A stretch of DNA of 64,000 nt, from contig NC_053143.1 of assembly GCF_016808335.1 (NCBI RefSeq), positions 52,483,441 to 52,547,440 of the forward strand, read 5' to 3'. The stretch comes from Panicum virgatum (lineage: Eukaryota > Streptophyta > Magnoliopsida > Poales > Poaceae). Position 1 is the first letter of the stretch. Every line of letters begins with the position of its first letter. Shown piece after piece: positions 10,689 to 22,497 of this stretch. The notes under the pieces were generated by a model, which saw only the letters and a program-made list of their open reading frames with translations, searched no databases and had not been told where the DNA came from. The position numbers and the translations under genes were made by a program.

Positions 10689-13525
10689 ATGGGGAGGGTC
10701 AAACTGAAAATCAAGAAGCTGGAGAACAGCAGCGGGAGGCAGGTCACCTACTCGAAACGGCGGTCGGGCATCCTCAAGAAGGCCAAGGAGCTGTCCATAC
10801 TGTGCGACATTGATCTCATCCTCCTCATGTTCTCGCCCTCGGGGAAGCCGACCGTATGCATCGGCGAGAAGAGGTACGCGTGATTCCTGAATTGTTGATG
10901 CTGATTTTGTTCTAGGTTTCAGGCTCACATGGTCGTATTAACCGCAGGCACGTACGATCCTCCTGCAAAATTTTTATGAACATGGCTCACTTTTTGTTCT
11001 GAATTTAATATTTCGGTTGGTTAATTTTTCATTATTTTAACAAACCAACAATAATAGGAAGTGATTTATATATAAGTGTCCTTTTCTGTTCTGAATTCTC
11101 TCCATGCTATTAGGTTTCTTTGTGAAATGCCATTCTGTTCAACAAATTTAATTATTCTGATCAGATAATCATCCTTGCATAGGTAGTTGAATGTTTTTTG
11201 GTAAACAAAAAAAAAACAAAATGCCAATTTGAATTATTACTCCTGCTTGCATGTCTTGCTTGATACATTGTTCTGTTTTCAGCAACATTGAGGAAGTCAT
11301 AGCAAAATATGCGCAGCTTACCCCTCAGGAAAGGGCTAAAAGGTAATTTGTGTGCTGTTAATCTTCTAAGCATATATGTGTAGTTGATGAAAAACTAACT
11401 GGCAATCATTTCCTTGCGCTGAACAGGAAATTGGAGAGCTTAGAAGTAAGCGGTCTCAACTAATAGATTTGTCCACGCAGTTATCTTACCATCACACTTT
11501 TTCAGAATGACCTCAATGATCTGCTTTGCTCTTCTAAAAAGGCCCTAAAGAAGACTTTCAAGAAGCTAGACCATGATGTAAATATTCAGGACTTCTTAGG
11601 CTCTGGGTAATTCTGCCGTTTTAAATATAGAAAGAAACCTCATGGTAGCGGTGATGCCCAATTGCCAAGACTGTTACTCACACTCTGTTTCTGAATATAT
11701 TGCAGGGGTCAGACAGTCGAGGTAGAGCATAACGAATCGACAACTAGGACGAGCAAGTTCCTGTAATTTCTTTCTTCTTTCTTCCTGTTTCTAATGCTGT
11801 TGGGTTCAACAATTTGACAGGAGTTATCAAGCCATCTCGGTTCATTGCAATGTCAAATGGCAGACGTCCAAAAGCGTCTCAGGTGAATAGCATTAACTCA
11901 CTTAAGAAGCATCACAAATTCTGTTCACTATTCGGTAAATGCTATAAGAATTAATGCATATCTGCTGAAATCTTCCCATTTAGTGCTGGCTTGATTGTTC
12001 ACTTAAGTGCATTATCATAGAAATAATGGGCAAAAAATGAGAGAAGTGTAACAGCAGGGCGATTTGTTCTTCAGTTATTGGGGTGATCCTGAGAAGATTG
12101 AGAATATCGATCATATAAGAGGAATGGAGCAATCACTCAAAGAATCTCTTAATCGCATCCGAATCCATAAGGTAGACATCCCTGTCCTTCTAGTTAACTT
12201 CTTAAATTTTCTTCCAATGTATGAAATATATCTGAATTCTGAAGAATAATTGTACGTCTGGCACTGCCACTGTAAGTACAAATTTCAGTACTGTCAATGT
12301 TGTCACTCGATATATAATTCTAAGTTTTGCATTGATTTGGACCTCTCAGGAGAACTTCGCAAAGCAACACCTGATCGGCCTGCAGTGTGCTGCTGCTCAG
12401 GTAACAAGATTCAGTTTCAGACTTCCTATGTCGGCTGGCCTTTTCAGGTTCAGATGTCTGATAATGATGTTGCCTCCTATCATTTTTCAGTTCCAGACCG
12501 ACATGCAGTTGCCTCTAGGACTCACCGGTGACCCGGGCCCTTCGTCGTGGTTTCAGAACGGCGGTGCTGATGGGCAGCAGCCAATGATGCTACCAGACGA
12601 CTCCGGCCTGCTTCATCAGAGGTGATCCCAACGCCCAAATTAAACTGCACATTGCTCAGCTACCTGTCATGCTCTCCTGAACTGAACTGTGAACTGTTCT
12701 AACTGACGAGTAAGCTGTTCTTGACACAGGGACATCGGTTGCTCGACGAGCACGTCGCTACAGAGCTACCCGGGCTACTTCAGCATGAGCAAGCAATCGA
12801 CGGACACCGGTGGCGGCAGCGAGCATGGGCAGCCGGCGGCACACCAGCAGCCGCCGGACTTTGGCCAAGCCGAGTGCCTGACGCACCTGGGCGCGCAGTT
12901 CCCGTACACGCCCTTCGACACAAGCCTCTTCAACGAAAGGATGTTCAGGCCGGATGCCATGGAGCTGCACGACGGCAGCGCCGGCATCGACTTCGGCGGC
13001 GGCCACTTTAACATGCCCAGGCCCGGCGACGAGGCAAGCTTCCAAAACTGGGCATCAGCAGCGTGCGGCGCGGCCATGTTCGACCACCATCAGCAGCAGC
13101 AGCATCACCAGCAGCAACAGCCGTCATCTGCACAAGTGAGTTCCATGTCTGAGCTCATTTCCATTACTATAAGCAATTATGCAGCTGAAAATGATCCTTT
13201 TACCTCTGCATTTGATCTAAAAGTTTTAGCCTCTTGTCCAGTACCATGACTGAATCTTTGTTTATCATCTCACCTCTGTCAAGCTGTTAAGAAATTTCGT
13301 TCACTTTTCTAATTAACAACATACTGTTAGATTAACAAAATTTCTTATCAAACAATTAAGTGATTTCTTCTTCAGCATTTGATCTACACATTTTGGCCTC
13401 CTGTATAGGACATTGACTGAATCTCTGACCTTCAGATTCCTGCAGCAACAACTCTAGCACCTGCCTCGTTCGATCACGCCGCTGTTAAGCAAGATCCCTC
13501 TCAGCACCAGCAAGTCATGATCTGA
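10689..13525 (+). CDS. MIKC*-type MADS-box transcription factor (AGL30/65/94 clade)
   Basis: Eleven exons join in frame into 405 codons: 10689-10873, 11283-11342, 11427-11445, 11506-11606, 11706-11721, 11821-11882, 12075-12171, 12350-12400, 12491-12621, 12730-13135 and 13436-13525. All introns are GT-AG. The MADS domain (about 1-61) begins [18 protein letters not shown] and has [19 protein letters not shown], which fits the clade that includes rice MADS62/63 better than the AGL66/104 branch. Many small exons follow, encoding a keratin-like region with the [13 protein letters not shown] motif, then a Gly/Gln/His-rich C-terminus. MIKC* proteins act as heterodimers in pollen maturation, binding A/T-rich CArG boxes in the nucleus. 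The unusual feature is the 540-bp array directly upstream. I did not choose between MADS62 and MADS63. Confidence 0.93.
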
Positions 13526-14437
13526 TGATCCTATGGCGACACCAGAACTAATTTTGCTCCCTGAAAGGCGCTATCGCACTCAGATCACTAAATTAATCAG
13601 CAGTGCGAAATGTGCTGGAAATATTGGTGTATAGGGAACTTGTCAATGTAAAGTATATATTGATTGTAGCCAATTCTTTCTTGTAAGTATGAGTTCACCT
13701 ATTATATAAACTGCGGTATAGCTTTCCTAAAAGAATTGGGCACTTAGTTTCAAGGCATTCATTCTTTGTGTAAAACCAAAAAAATAATAATGGGCTAAAA
13801 AAAAGAATAGGACACAAGAAGTGTATTTCTTGCAGCATCATGGTCTATTGCTGGATGTGCAAGTTCTCATCAAGGTGAAGTCGGCTGCATATTTCTTCTT
13901 AATTTAAAGCTGTCTAGTCCTCCCTAGTCCCTAGCCGGTCTAGTTTTTCTTTGTTTTATTGTTGGATGTTGCATATTCATTTTTTTTGCTGTAGAGGCCC
14001 ACCTGTTAAAATATTTTACTATTTTTTGTATTTATTTCCATTTCATCTAATTCTTGGCATGCATGAATAGGAAATGGTCATCTTGAACAAAATAAAGTTA
14101 TAACAAAGGACGTATTTATTGATCATACACCTACATGAATCCGATGTTACTTCTTCTTGGACAAAGCGTGCAGTAGAAGTTCTCTAGTATTGGCTTCTCT
14201 GTGCTGATTTAGGAGGGTAAAACAAAAAGGGATCAAAATCTACAGATATAGCTCTTAAATCCATTTTACAACTTTATTGACCTATCATAGATGTGAGTGT
14301 AATTGTATAAGAAGGCCTTCCATCCCTTCCTTTTTCTGGAAAAAATGGTCTTCTACCCCTGTCTGCATAGGTGGATGGAAAAAGAACATGTCATCATGTG
14401 ATTGCATTGGAATTGGATGTAGAATATAGCTTCCAGA
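13526..14437. other. 3' UTR of MADS gene and spacer
   Basis: The first 200 bases or so are likely MADS 3' UTR. The rest is AT-rich with no gene or repeat that I recognise. Confidence 0.4.
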
Positions 14438-14621
14438 CCCTTTTGTTTTTTTTCGAAAGCGCAGGAGAACTACGCTTCATTATATTAAGAAGAAGAAAGT
14501 GGGAACTTCCCCCAAAAGGGTTACAGAAATGGAGGGACTGTAACACTCCCTAAGTACAGAAAACTCTTTCTACTCTACTAAATATCACAACGGGACCAAA
14601 GCTAGACCAGACCCCCCAATA

Positions 14622-15464
14622 TTAGGAGGCCCCAGGAGCTAGGGCGAGGAGGAAGGAAACTCCTCTAGCCCTAGCAAAAGACCACTGATGCAGATCTTCC
14701 CTAGTTGCCGACAATAGACTGTTTAAGTTAGGAACAGCCCCATCAAAGACACAACGATTTCGGTGATTCCACAAATTCCACGCCCCCAATATAACTAGAG
14801 AATTAACTCCTTTTTGGACTTGACCAGACAACTTGTTGCTTAAATTTTCCCACCAGTCGTCAAACACCTTATCATCTAAACCCGGGGCAAGTGCCTGCAG
14901 TCCAAGACCATGTAGCAAATTGAACCACATCTACCGGGAGAAGACGCAGGAGATTAGTAGGTGGTCCAATGTTTCCTCCGCCTGGTCGCAGAGAGGACAG
15001 ACTGCCGGGTGTGGAAGTCCTTTTCTTGCAAGGCGATCAGCTGTCCAACATTTTTTGTGTGCCACCGTCCACATGAAGAATTTGCACTTGCCAGGTGCCC
15101 AACTTTTCCAAATTCTCTTCCCAGGTTTGAATTGGACAGCTCTAGTAAAAAGAGCTTCATAAGCAGTCTTTGCGGAGTAATGGCCTGATGCCGAAAACTG
15201 CCAAATATGGGTGTCATCCACCTCAGCCTGCAGCTCGAAACCTGATAGTTTTTCCCATAAGTGAAGATATTCAATCAGGACATTTATTGTGAGAGCGCCC
15301 CTTATATCAAAAATCCATATGTTCTCAACTAGTGCATCATGTACTGTTCTTTTCTTTGCTCTCGCTGCCACTGCCCCAAACAGGTGAGGGAATGTCTGAT
15401 CCGGTCTTTTCCCAAGCAGCCATCTATCTGTCCAAAATAAGGTATTCTTTCCATTTCCCACCAC
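14622..15464 (-). pseudogene. LINE ORF2 C-terminal part, zf-RVT domain
   Basis: This continues ORF2 after the frameshift near 15430-15464. It contains GNGKNTLFWTDRWL, the WKSWAPGKCKFFMW block and the C-x2-C zinc motif CPLCDQAEETLDHLL that marks the plant zf-RVT domain. A stop at 14931 splits off the last 100 codons (14622-14930), which begin with a WFNLLHGLGL block and end before the 3' UTR. Confidence 0.8.
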
Positions 15465-17484
15465 CCAGGTAATGGATACAGCAAAAAAAAGCTTTTACTT
15501 GTGAAGGAGCCTGAACCGGGAGGAAGGCCCAAGGTTTGTTAGGTTCAATTTTTTGGAGCCATAGCCACCTTAACTTTAGAGCCCAACCTAGAAACTGTAG
15601 ATGGGAGATGCCCAGACCACCTAAGTCAGGGGGCCTTGTAACCTTAGGCCAAGCAATTAAACAGTGTCCTCCCTTGACATCTTTTCTTCCTTTCCAAAGA
15701 AAACCCCTTCTGATTTTATCACTTGCTTCCAATGCCTTGACAGGAAGGTCTTGGGCCAGCAGCAGATAAATGACCATGGAAGTAAGCACAGATTGGACCA
15801 AAACACACCTACCAGCCTTTGTGAGTAGATCAGCCTTCCATCTAGGAAGTCTATCAGTGATTTTTTCAATAATTGGCTGAACCTGAGTTTTGGTTAGCTT
15901 GTAAGGTGAGAGAGGCACTCCAAGATATGTGCAAGGGAACTCAGATATCTGGCAGGGAAGGTGTGCTTGTAAGGTTGTTAAATGGTCAGCCATGTAGTGG
16001 ATAGGAAGGACAGTGCTCTTCTGCACATTTGTTTTCAGGCCAGAAGCTTCACCAAAGAGTTGCAAAATGTCCAAAGTGAGACTGATGTCATTGACAGAAG
16101 GCTGGAGGAAGAGGACCACATCGCCTGCATAAAGGGAAATGCGGTGTTGTAGAGTTCTCCTGGACAGCGGCTGCAAGAGTGCTTCATCAGCAGCCTTTTT
16201 AACCAAATAACAGAGCACATCCATGACCAGAATAAATAACATTGGGGACAATGGGTCCCCTTGCCTCAGTCCTCTCCTATGCTCAATTCTGTCACCTGGG
16301 GAGCCATTGAGTAGTATCTGAGTAGAGGAGGTAGCTAGGAGACCGCTAATGATATCACGCCATACTTGTCCAAAGCCCAATATTTGCAGTACCTCCAAAA
16401 GGAAGGGCCAAGATACCGAGTCAAACGCTTTGGTGATATCAAGTTTTAGGAGAATATGTGCCTGCTTTTGCTGGTGCAGGAACTTCGTCGTGTGCTGCAC
16501 CAACATGAAATTGTCCAAGATGAAGCGCCCTTTGATGAAGGCGCTCTGATTTGGTGTGATCATTTTGTCCAGCCGACCAGCAAGCCTATTTGCCATAAGC
16601 TTCGTGAGGAGTTTAGCAAAGGAATGTACTAGACTGATTGGTCTGAAATCCCTGATGCTTGTGGCATTGTCTTTTTTTGGGAGAAGGGTAATATAAGCTG
16701 AGTTTAGTACTTCAAAATTGTTGAATTTTCTGCTCCAAACAGCTGTGAACCCGTCAGGACCTGGGGCCTTGTCTGCTGGCAGGGACTTAATTGTTTTCCA
16801 AACCTCTTCCTCGGTGAAAGGTGCTTCCAAGTTAGCCAGGTCAAAGCTTGGCATGTTCAGTTCTTCCAAGTTAATTGTAACTTCTCTATCCGTGCTACTC
16901 CCAATCAGACTACTGTAAAAATAAAAAATGTTATTTTCCTTCTCTTCATGTTTTGTAAGGATCGACCCTTCATCGGATGTGAGTTTACTAATAAAGTTTT
17001 TCCTCTTTCGATGCCGAGCATTAAAATGAAAGAGAGCTGTGTTGGCATCCCCTTCACTAAACCAAGTGATACGGGAACGACTGCGTGCAATGGTACGCTG
17101 CAAGGAGGAAAGTGCTAGGGAACGAACCTTGAGCTTGTTTCGGAACCAAACTTCCAAAGCGGATAGATTTCTATGGTCTTGATCAATTTCCAATTGATGC
17201 AAGATTTCTCTAGCTAGCCCCAATTGAGTATTAATGTGTCCAATCTGCTTCTGACTCCAGCTCTGAAGACCCCTCACAGTGGCCCTGAATTTCTTTGCTA
17301 GTGTGTCAAAAGGGCAATTAGAGCGCGGTACACTTGACCAAGCAGCCTCAACTGCATCCTGAAATCCCTCCAATTTGGTCCAGAATGACTCAAAGTGAAA
17401 CCTGGCCATAGTTGGTTGAACATCATTCAAACCTAGGAGGAGTGGGCAGTGATCTGACCCATTTGTGGTAGTACTTTGTAACAA
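15424..17484 (-). pseudogene. LINE ORF2: endonuclease tail plus reverse transcriptase
   Basis: The frame is open for 686 codons. It shows the endonuclease C-terminal SDHCP motif, then RT motifs LPADKAPGPDGF, FRPISLVHSFAKLL, QSAFIKGRFILDN, LKLDITKAFDSVSW and RQGDPLSPMLF. The catalytic box reads YAGD instead of YADD, so one of the paired metal-binding aspartates is glycine. A short stretch between the APGPDGFTA and LNSAYITLLPKK motifs is missing compared with relatives I remember. The frame then shifts near 15464 into the following ORF. The product cannot be active. Confidence 0.85.
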
Positions 17485-17533
17485 ACAATTAGGGAAAAGT
17501 TGTTCCCATTCTAATGAACAAAGTGACTTCCTC

Positions 17534-17593
17534 TATTTAGCAAAGTGGGGTACTCCCAATTTATATTTAGCGAAGTGGGGTACTCCCAATTTA
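17534..17593. repeat. 30-bp direct duplication at the LINE 5' boundary
   Basis: TATTTAGCAAAGTGGGGTAC at 17534 recurs with one change (TATTTAGCGAAG) at 17564, and both copies continue into TCCCAATTTA. The doublet lies just outside the LINE's truncated end. Confidence 0.8.
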
Positions 17594-18642
17594 ACCATCA
17601 TAAGGTAACAGTTTTTTATACTGAGAAAAATGGCAAAATTGATTCTAGGTTTAGGACATCAAAAACGTCTGGACTTTGCTTGTGCCCATTCTAAGTAGAC
17701 AACGTGTTGCTGGATACATGACCATGTTCATTTGCTATAACAATAGTGGGCCATAGCCAACTTGGAACAAAATAAAATGTTGTTCAATCTTTAATCTAAT
17801 GCTACTTTTGTAGAATGTTTGTTGATGCCTTTTGGCAGGGACAATTTACTAATTCAGCTGGTTAAACACTTCCTGCAGCCCAACAGAAACATAATAATAA
17901 AGCTTCATCAACCTTTATGACATCAAGAGATTCGTCCAAAGAGTACAAGAATAAGGCCATGATGAACAGCTCAAACATATCATCAACAGCTCTCCTTAAA
18001 CATATTTATGAGTTGTTCAGCAGCAGGTGGCATTAGAAGAAGCTTGCACAATTGGCAAACCTAACATGCCCTCGATGGAGCAAAACATTCCAACGGGGCC
18101 AAGCTAATAATGTCCCCCAGAGAGGACAAAGGCAGCAATCAACATCAGTCTTACAACCCAATTGACACCAAATTATTTATACCAAGAAGCACCCTGGCTC
18201 TACATTCACAGCCAGCCTGTCAAATTACAAGATAACATGTGATCGCTCTCAATCAGACTGATGCTAAAAGGGAGATAGAATATACACAGATAATTTAATC
18301 ATGCCGTTGATAATTTATAACCAAATGACAATAGTATGAAGCAACTGTTCTGCACTCAACCCCTACCAAAAAATTTTCCTTCTTACAGATTGAATAAAGA
18401 AATGTAACTGTACAAGCAAGCACCTAGCTGTCCACAGCCCCACTTGATTCTTCCACCTCAAGATCATCATGCAGCTTATAATCCGAGCCTCATGGCCATG
18501 ACAGGGGGAGTGATATGACTCTTTTTTTTAATGCATTTATTGGTAAAGAATTGCGAAATGATGGTGATGGAGGCTCAATGTCACTAGTTTGTACAAGGAC
18601 TGGAATAAGAAATGAGAAGAATGAACAGGGTACTCTATGTGA
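17594..18642. other. Spacer and 3' flank of the polygalacturonase gene
   Basis: The polygalacturonase 3' UTR should lie toward 18642. The 130-codon plus-strand frame at 18515-18907 is mainly the antisense of its last exon. Nothing else is recognisable. Confidence 0.4.
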
Positions 18643-21600
18643 TTATGCTATCGCAATGGCACTGTACCTAGAAAGGGAGAAACAGATGGAAGAACTAGAG
18701 GATGGATCCCTAAGCTCTGTGCAAGGTTCTGGGAAGACCATTTCAGAGTACCCAGCAACTTTGGAACATGACCAGGAAGCAGAATCAGCAGCCATCGAGA
18801 AATTGAGATTGGAAAGGCAGATCGCAGTAAACGGGGCACCATCAATTCCTGACAAAACTCCAGCAACCGAGATATTTGTGCCAACCAAGTTCTTCAACGT
18901 TATTTGATTGATCACTGGGAGCTGAGACGGGTCAAAACTGTGATCTGGGTGGCTTGAACAGTTACCAGTGAACTCAATGCCAACATGGACATCTTCCATT
19001 CGAACATCGGAGATAGCCACTTGCTTTATGTAACCCCCACGGCCTGGTGAGGTCTTGAAAGAAATACCTTTGTAGGAATCACGGATCCGTAGGTGGTTAA
19101 CATGAATATCTGAGATCCCACCAGACATCTCGCTGCCAAATGAAAGAGCAGCTCCGGAAGATGATAGCAGATTCACTCTGTTGATATGAATGTCTGAAGT
19201 TGGCCTTCCAAAGGAAATGCCGTACTTGTCCCATCCGCTTTTCAGTGAGATGGCATCATGACTAACACTAACAGTGCTGTCTTCAATGCATAAATTTGAA
19301 CATGAATCTGGAGCAAGAAAGAACAGATAGTGAAATAAGTAAATACTGCATGCCATGACTGTCAAGTGCAGAGTGATGCAGTATGAAAACTTTGTTAAAA
19401 TTCTTTGTCAAGGATATGGAGGGATCTTAGAAAAACTATAATATAACGCTTAAAACCATGATCGGACAGCCAAAAGTTAGAACTTCGTATGTATGAGGTA
19501 TTTAAGACTACTCATGTTCTCAGGCAGGTGGATTCTTAATTTATTTATCTACATATTAAGAACGTACTCATCTAAGCTTGTGTGCTAGCAAGTACAAAGA
19601 ACAAAAAGGAAAAGGGAAACCAGTTTTCTTCAAAATTAGGGCATTGTACAAGCAAGAGTGACATGAAGTATCTATCCTATCTTTAAAACAGGACACAAAG
19701 AAAAGCATCAACACTCAGGGGAGGGGGGTGGGGACGTCATACCTGGAACTATGCCATCAGTCCGTGGAGCATCCAGTGAGGTCTCAATCGTCACATTGTG
19801 GACCTTTACATTACTGGAGGAAACAAAAACTGTATGCATTAGTACAGATGCATCTAAACATTCACCAAACCGCACCTTACACAGAATGCTAGGTTAATGG
19901 CATTGCACCTGCAGTACACCGGATGTATGCTCCAGGCAGGTGAATTTAAGAATGTCAAGTTTGAGATCACAATTTCTTCAGAATGCAGAAACTCCACGAG
20001 ATGGGGACGACTATGGTTCAGCTTATGGGAGCGCAGCCACTGCCACCATACTGATCCCTGGCCATCAATAACTCCGATGTTCCCTGGAATAAGTGGATGA
20101 GACATGCAAGGGTCATTAAAATGAACTAAACTGTAGAATCTGTATGCAAGGCAGAAAAAAGTAGTTACCGGTTATGACAACATCGGTTAAGTTATATCCA
20201 TTTATTAAGCTTCGATGTCTAGGGCCAGGAAGGTCTAGCCCTTGGCCATAAGATGGCAAAGGTTCCACAATCGGCCATTGTGATGATTCCTTGAATGGGA
20301 AAAAAAAGGTACTTATATGTCAGAAACTTGAAATAATTGTCCAATACAGAAATCTTCATACCTCATTAATACAGAATTATGCATGATAAATAAAGGCGAT
20401 ATGCAAGGAAATTATGAATAACGACACAAAAGTAACCGCAATCGGCATGGTAGCACATATGCGACATGCCTTCTTTGGCACACAATTAATGAGGTAAGCT
20501 TGACTTCAAAACAATGCAAAAGGCAATTGTCTCTTCTTGGCTTCTTCCCTCACAGCAACAGCTATGTTTCACCTTCCAAACACTGGCTTCCTAGAGCAAA
20601 AGCAGACAGAACCAACCACAGGCCTCAACCTGAACGAAACTTGAATCCTACCTATCACGATATCTGCAGAGGATTTCTCCTAGCCAATGTAAGCAAAAAA
20701 ACGAAGAGCACAAGCGCAAGAAAGATGGCGTCCAAAACAATGGCATGTGACTTCAGCTTACACATGTCAAAATCGCTACTTCATCGGGTACATCCAACAA
20801 CCATATCCGAACAAACTGAGATGATCCGATCAACAATACCAATTCCAACCACTAACAATTCAGCCAATGCAGCTTGAAAAGGATAGGCATCCTCACATTC
20901 ATGCAACCAGAACCAAAAGCGATTGTGCGCACACCTTGGCACTCCTTATGCCAACGCAAGAAGAATATCTGTAACTACTACTGCCATAACAACCCGTGAC
21001 AAGGAACGGGATTGCGAGCAAGCCAATGCCCCATTGCCATTACCTTTGAGCCGACGATGACGGCGTCTTTCTCCAGGTAGAGGGTGAGGTGGCTGGTGAG
21101 GTTGAAGCTGCCGGTGAGCCAGCGGCCCTTGGGCACGTACAGCTGAGCGCCGCCCTTGTCGGCGAAGGAGCGGACATAGAAGACGGCGTTCTGGAAGGGC
21201 ACCGTGTTGAGGGTCTTGCCGTCCCCGACTGCGCCGAACTCGGTGATGGTGACGCTGTGCGGCCGCGACCCCGGCGGCGCCTGGTCCCGCAGCCGCCGCA
21301 GTTCTAGTTCGCCGCGGGCCGAGCCGAGCGCGGCGGCCAGCAGCAATGCCAAGACAACCTGCAGAGGACGACATTGCCAATGGCCACGACACGAATTAGC
21401 AATCCGCACTCATTAAACACGAAATAGAAAGCTAAACAAAATCTTTCGAATCAAATCTCCGAAACCGCGGCGAGAAATCGCATCTTCGTCCTCACGAGAT
21501 CTCCGCGGGTGCGATCAGGGGAGCGAGAGAAGGGCCCGCCATTCCCTGACCAAGATCCCGAAATCGGGCACGGATCACACGGGATGCCGGCCACTCGACA

Positions 21601-21799
21601 GCCACAGCGAAATCACGAACCCATGCGCCCCACGCGCATAAAGCAGCAAACGAGAATCCAAGAGCCGCCCATTCAGGAACGAGCAAGAAAAGCGCCGCCT
21701 TTAATGGCAGAAGAAGTTGAAGAAAAAAAATCGAGGAAAACATCGAGCAAGCGATTCAATCCAATCAGAGGACAACGTACTTACTACTAGGCCCTTCAT
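18643..21799 (-). CDS. GH28 polygalacturonase-like protein
   Basis: Six exons join in frame into 453 codons: 21799-21785, 21358-21044, 20289-20169, 20083-19909, 19813-19743 and 19307-18643. The first coding exon holds only five codons (MKGLV). A 426-base intron with a GTAAGT donor then leads to the hydrophobic core of the signal peptide. I chose this start because exon 2 alone has no in-frame ATG and meets a stop upstream. The mature protein shows FGAVGDGKTLNT near its start, RTDGIVPDS at 226, SHDAISLKSGWDKYGI at 248, GSEMSGG, and a KTSPGRGGYI block. GH28 enzymes cleave pectic homogalacturonan in the wall. Canonical motifs are NTDG and GDD; here they are RTDG and SHD. A GHD form is typical of one plant subclade as I recall, so loss of activity is not certain. 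Confidence 0.92.
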
Positions 21800-22336
21800 G
21801 AGTCCGTCTCCCTCCCCTCTTCGCCGCCGCGGGAGAGGAAGAGGGAGAGGGAGGCGAAGCAGCGGCGATCCGAAGCGCCGCCGGAGAACGCCACCGGTGG
21901 CAGGCGAACAGAAGTCGAAAAAAAATTGCTTTTTTCCTCAGAATTCGCTGGGATATCGGCGTAAAACACGGGAGGTGATGAACAGACGCCGCAGCCGGCC
22001 GCCGGCTGCCGCTGCTGCAGCAGCGAGGGGAGGAGATGCTGCAGCGAGCGTCTGCGGCGGCAGGGGAGGGAGGAGGGGATGCGTTTACAAGGGAGCTGTA
22101 CTGCTACTACTAGTAGGAGTACTAGCAGTAACAATACTCTGATTTGGGCCAAGCCTCTCTACCTTCTCTTATTCTCCCATTGTGTGTGATTATAAAAAGG
22201 GAAACATTTTAAAATGAACATCGAAATTGGAAGGAGGTGAAGAGTGGGGGCAAAAGGTGTAGGGCAATGAGCTGGCATTGTGCGAGAGAAAGACAAAAAT
22301 AAGTAAATGAGATGAAGCATGGGGCTTTTATGTTGG
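21800..22336. other. Upstream region of the polygalacturonase gene
   Basis: GC-rich sequence to 22140 probably holds the 5' UTR and promoter. AT-rich DNA follows. No gene was found. Confidence 0.4.
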
Positions 22337-22487
22337 AGTTAATTCACTGAATGCCATTGAAATTTTCGTCAATCCCTTGAATACCATTAAATGACATTGA
22401 AGGGATTTTTTTTGTGTCTATAATATGTGGAGTCAATGGCACTCAAGGAATTGGCTAAAATTTTAATGGCATTGAGGGAATTGGCTC
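22337..22487. mobile_element. MITE with 10-bp target duplication
   Basis: The ends pair as imperfect inverted repeats: AATTCACTGAATGCCAT on the left against GGCATTGAGGGAATTGG on the right. TTTATGTTGG flanks both sides (22327-22336 and 22488-22497). A 9-10-bp duplication points to a Mutator-type origin. The element is 151 bp and codes for nothing. Confidence 0.8.
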
Positions 22488-22497
22488 TTTATGTTGG

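Larger units (their letters stand above)
14438..17532 (-). mobile_element. 5'-truncated L1-type LINE
   Basis: A non-LTR element lies on minus. The T-rich run at 14441-14453 is its poly(A) tail. Its left part encodes only the end of the endonuclease domain (the GSDHCP motif near 17440), then reverse transcriptase and the zf-RVT region. The 5' end stops near 17532, which is usual for incomplete reverse transcription. I found no convincing target-site duplication. Confidence 0.85.

Noticed and set aside
18515..18907. A 130-codon plus frame
   Set aside because: Most of it is antisense to the last polygalacturonase exon, whose spliced frame is well supported.
21717..22142. A 141-codon Arg-rich plus frame
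   Set aside because: It lies on the polygalacturonase promoter and start region and is explained by GC-rich composition.
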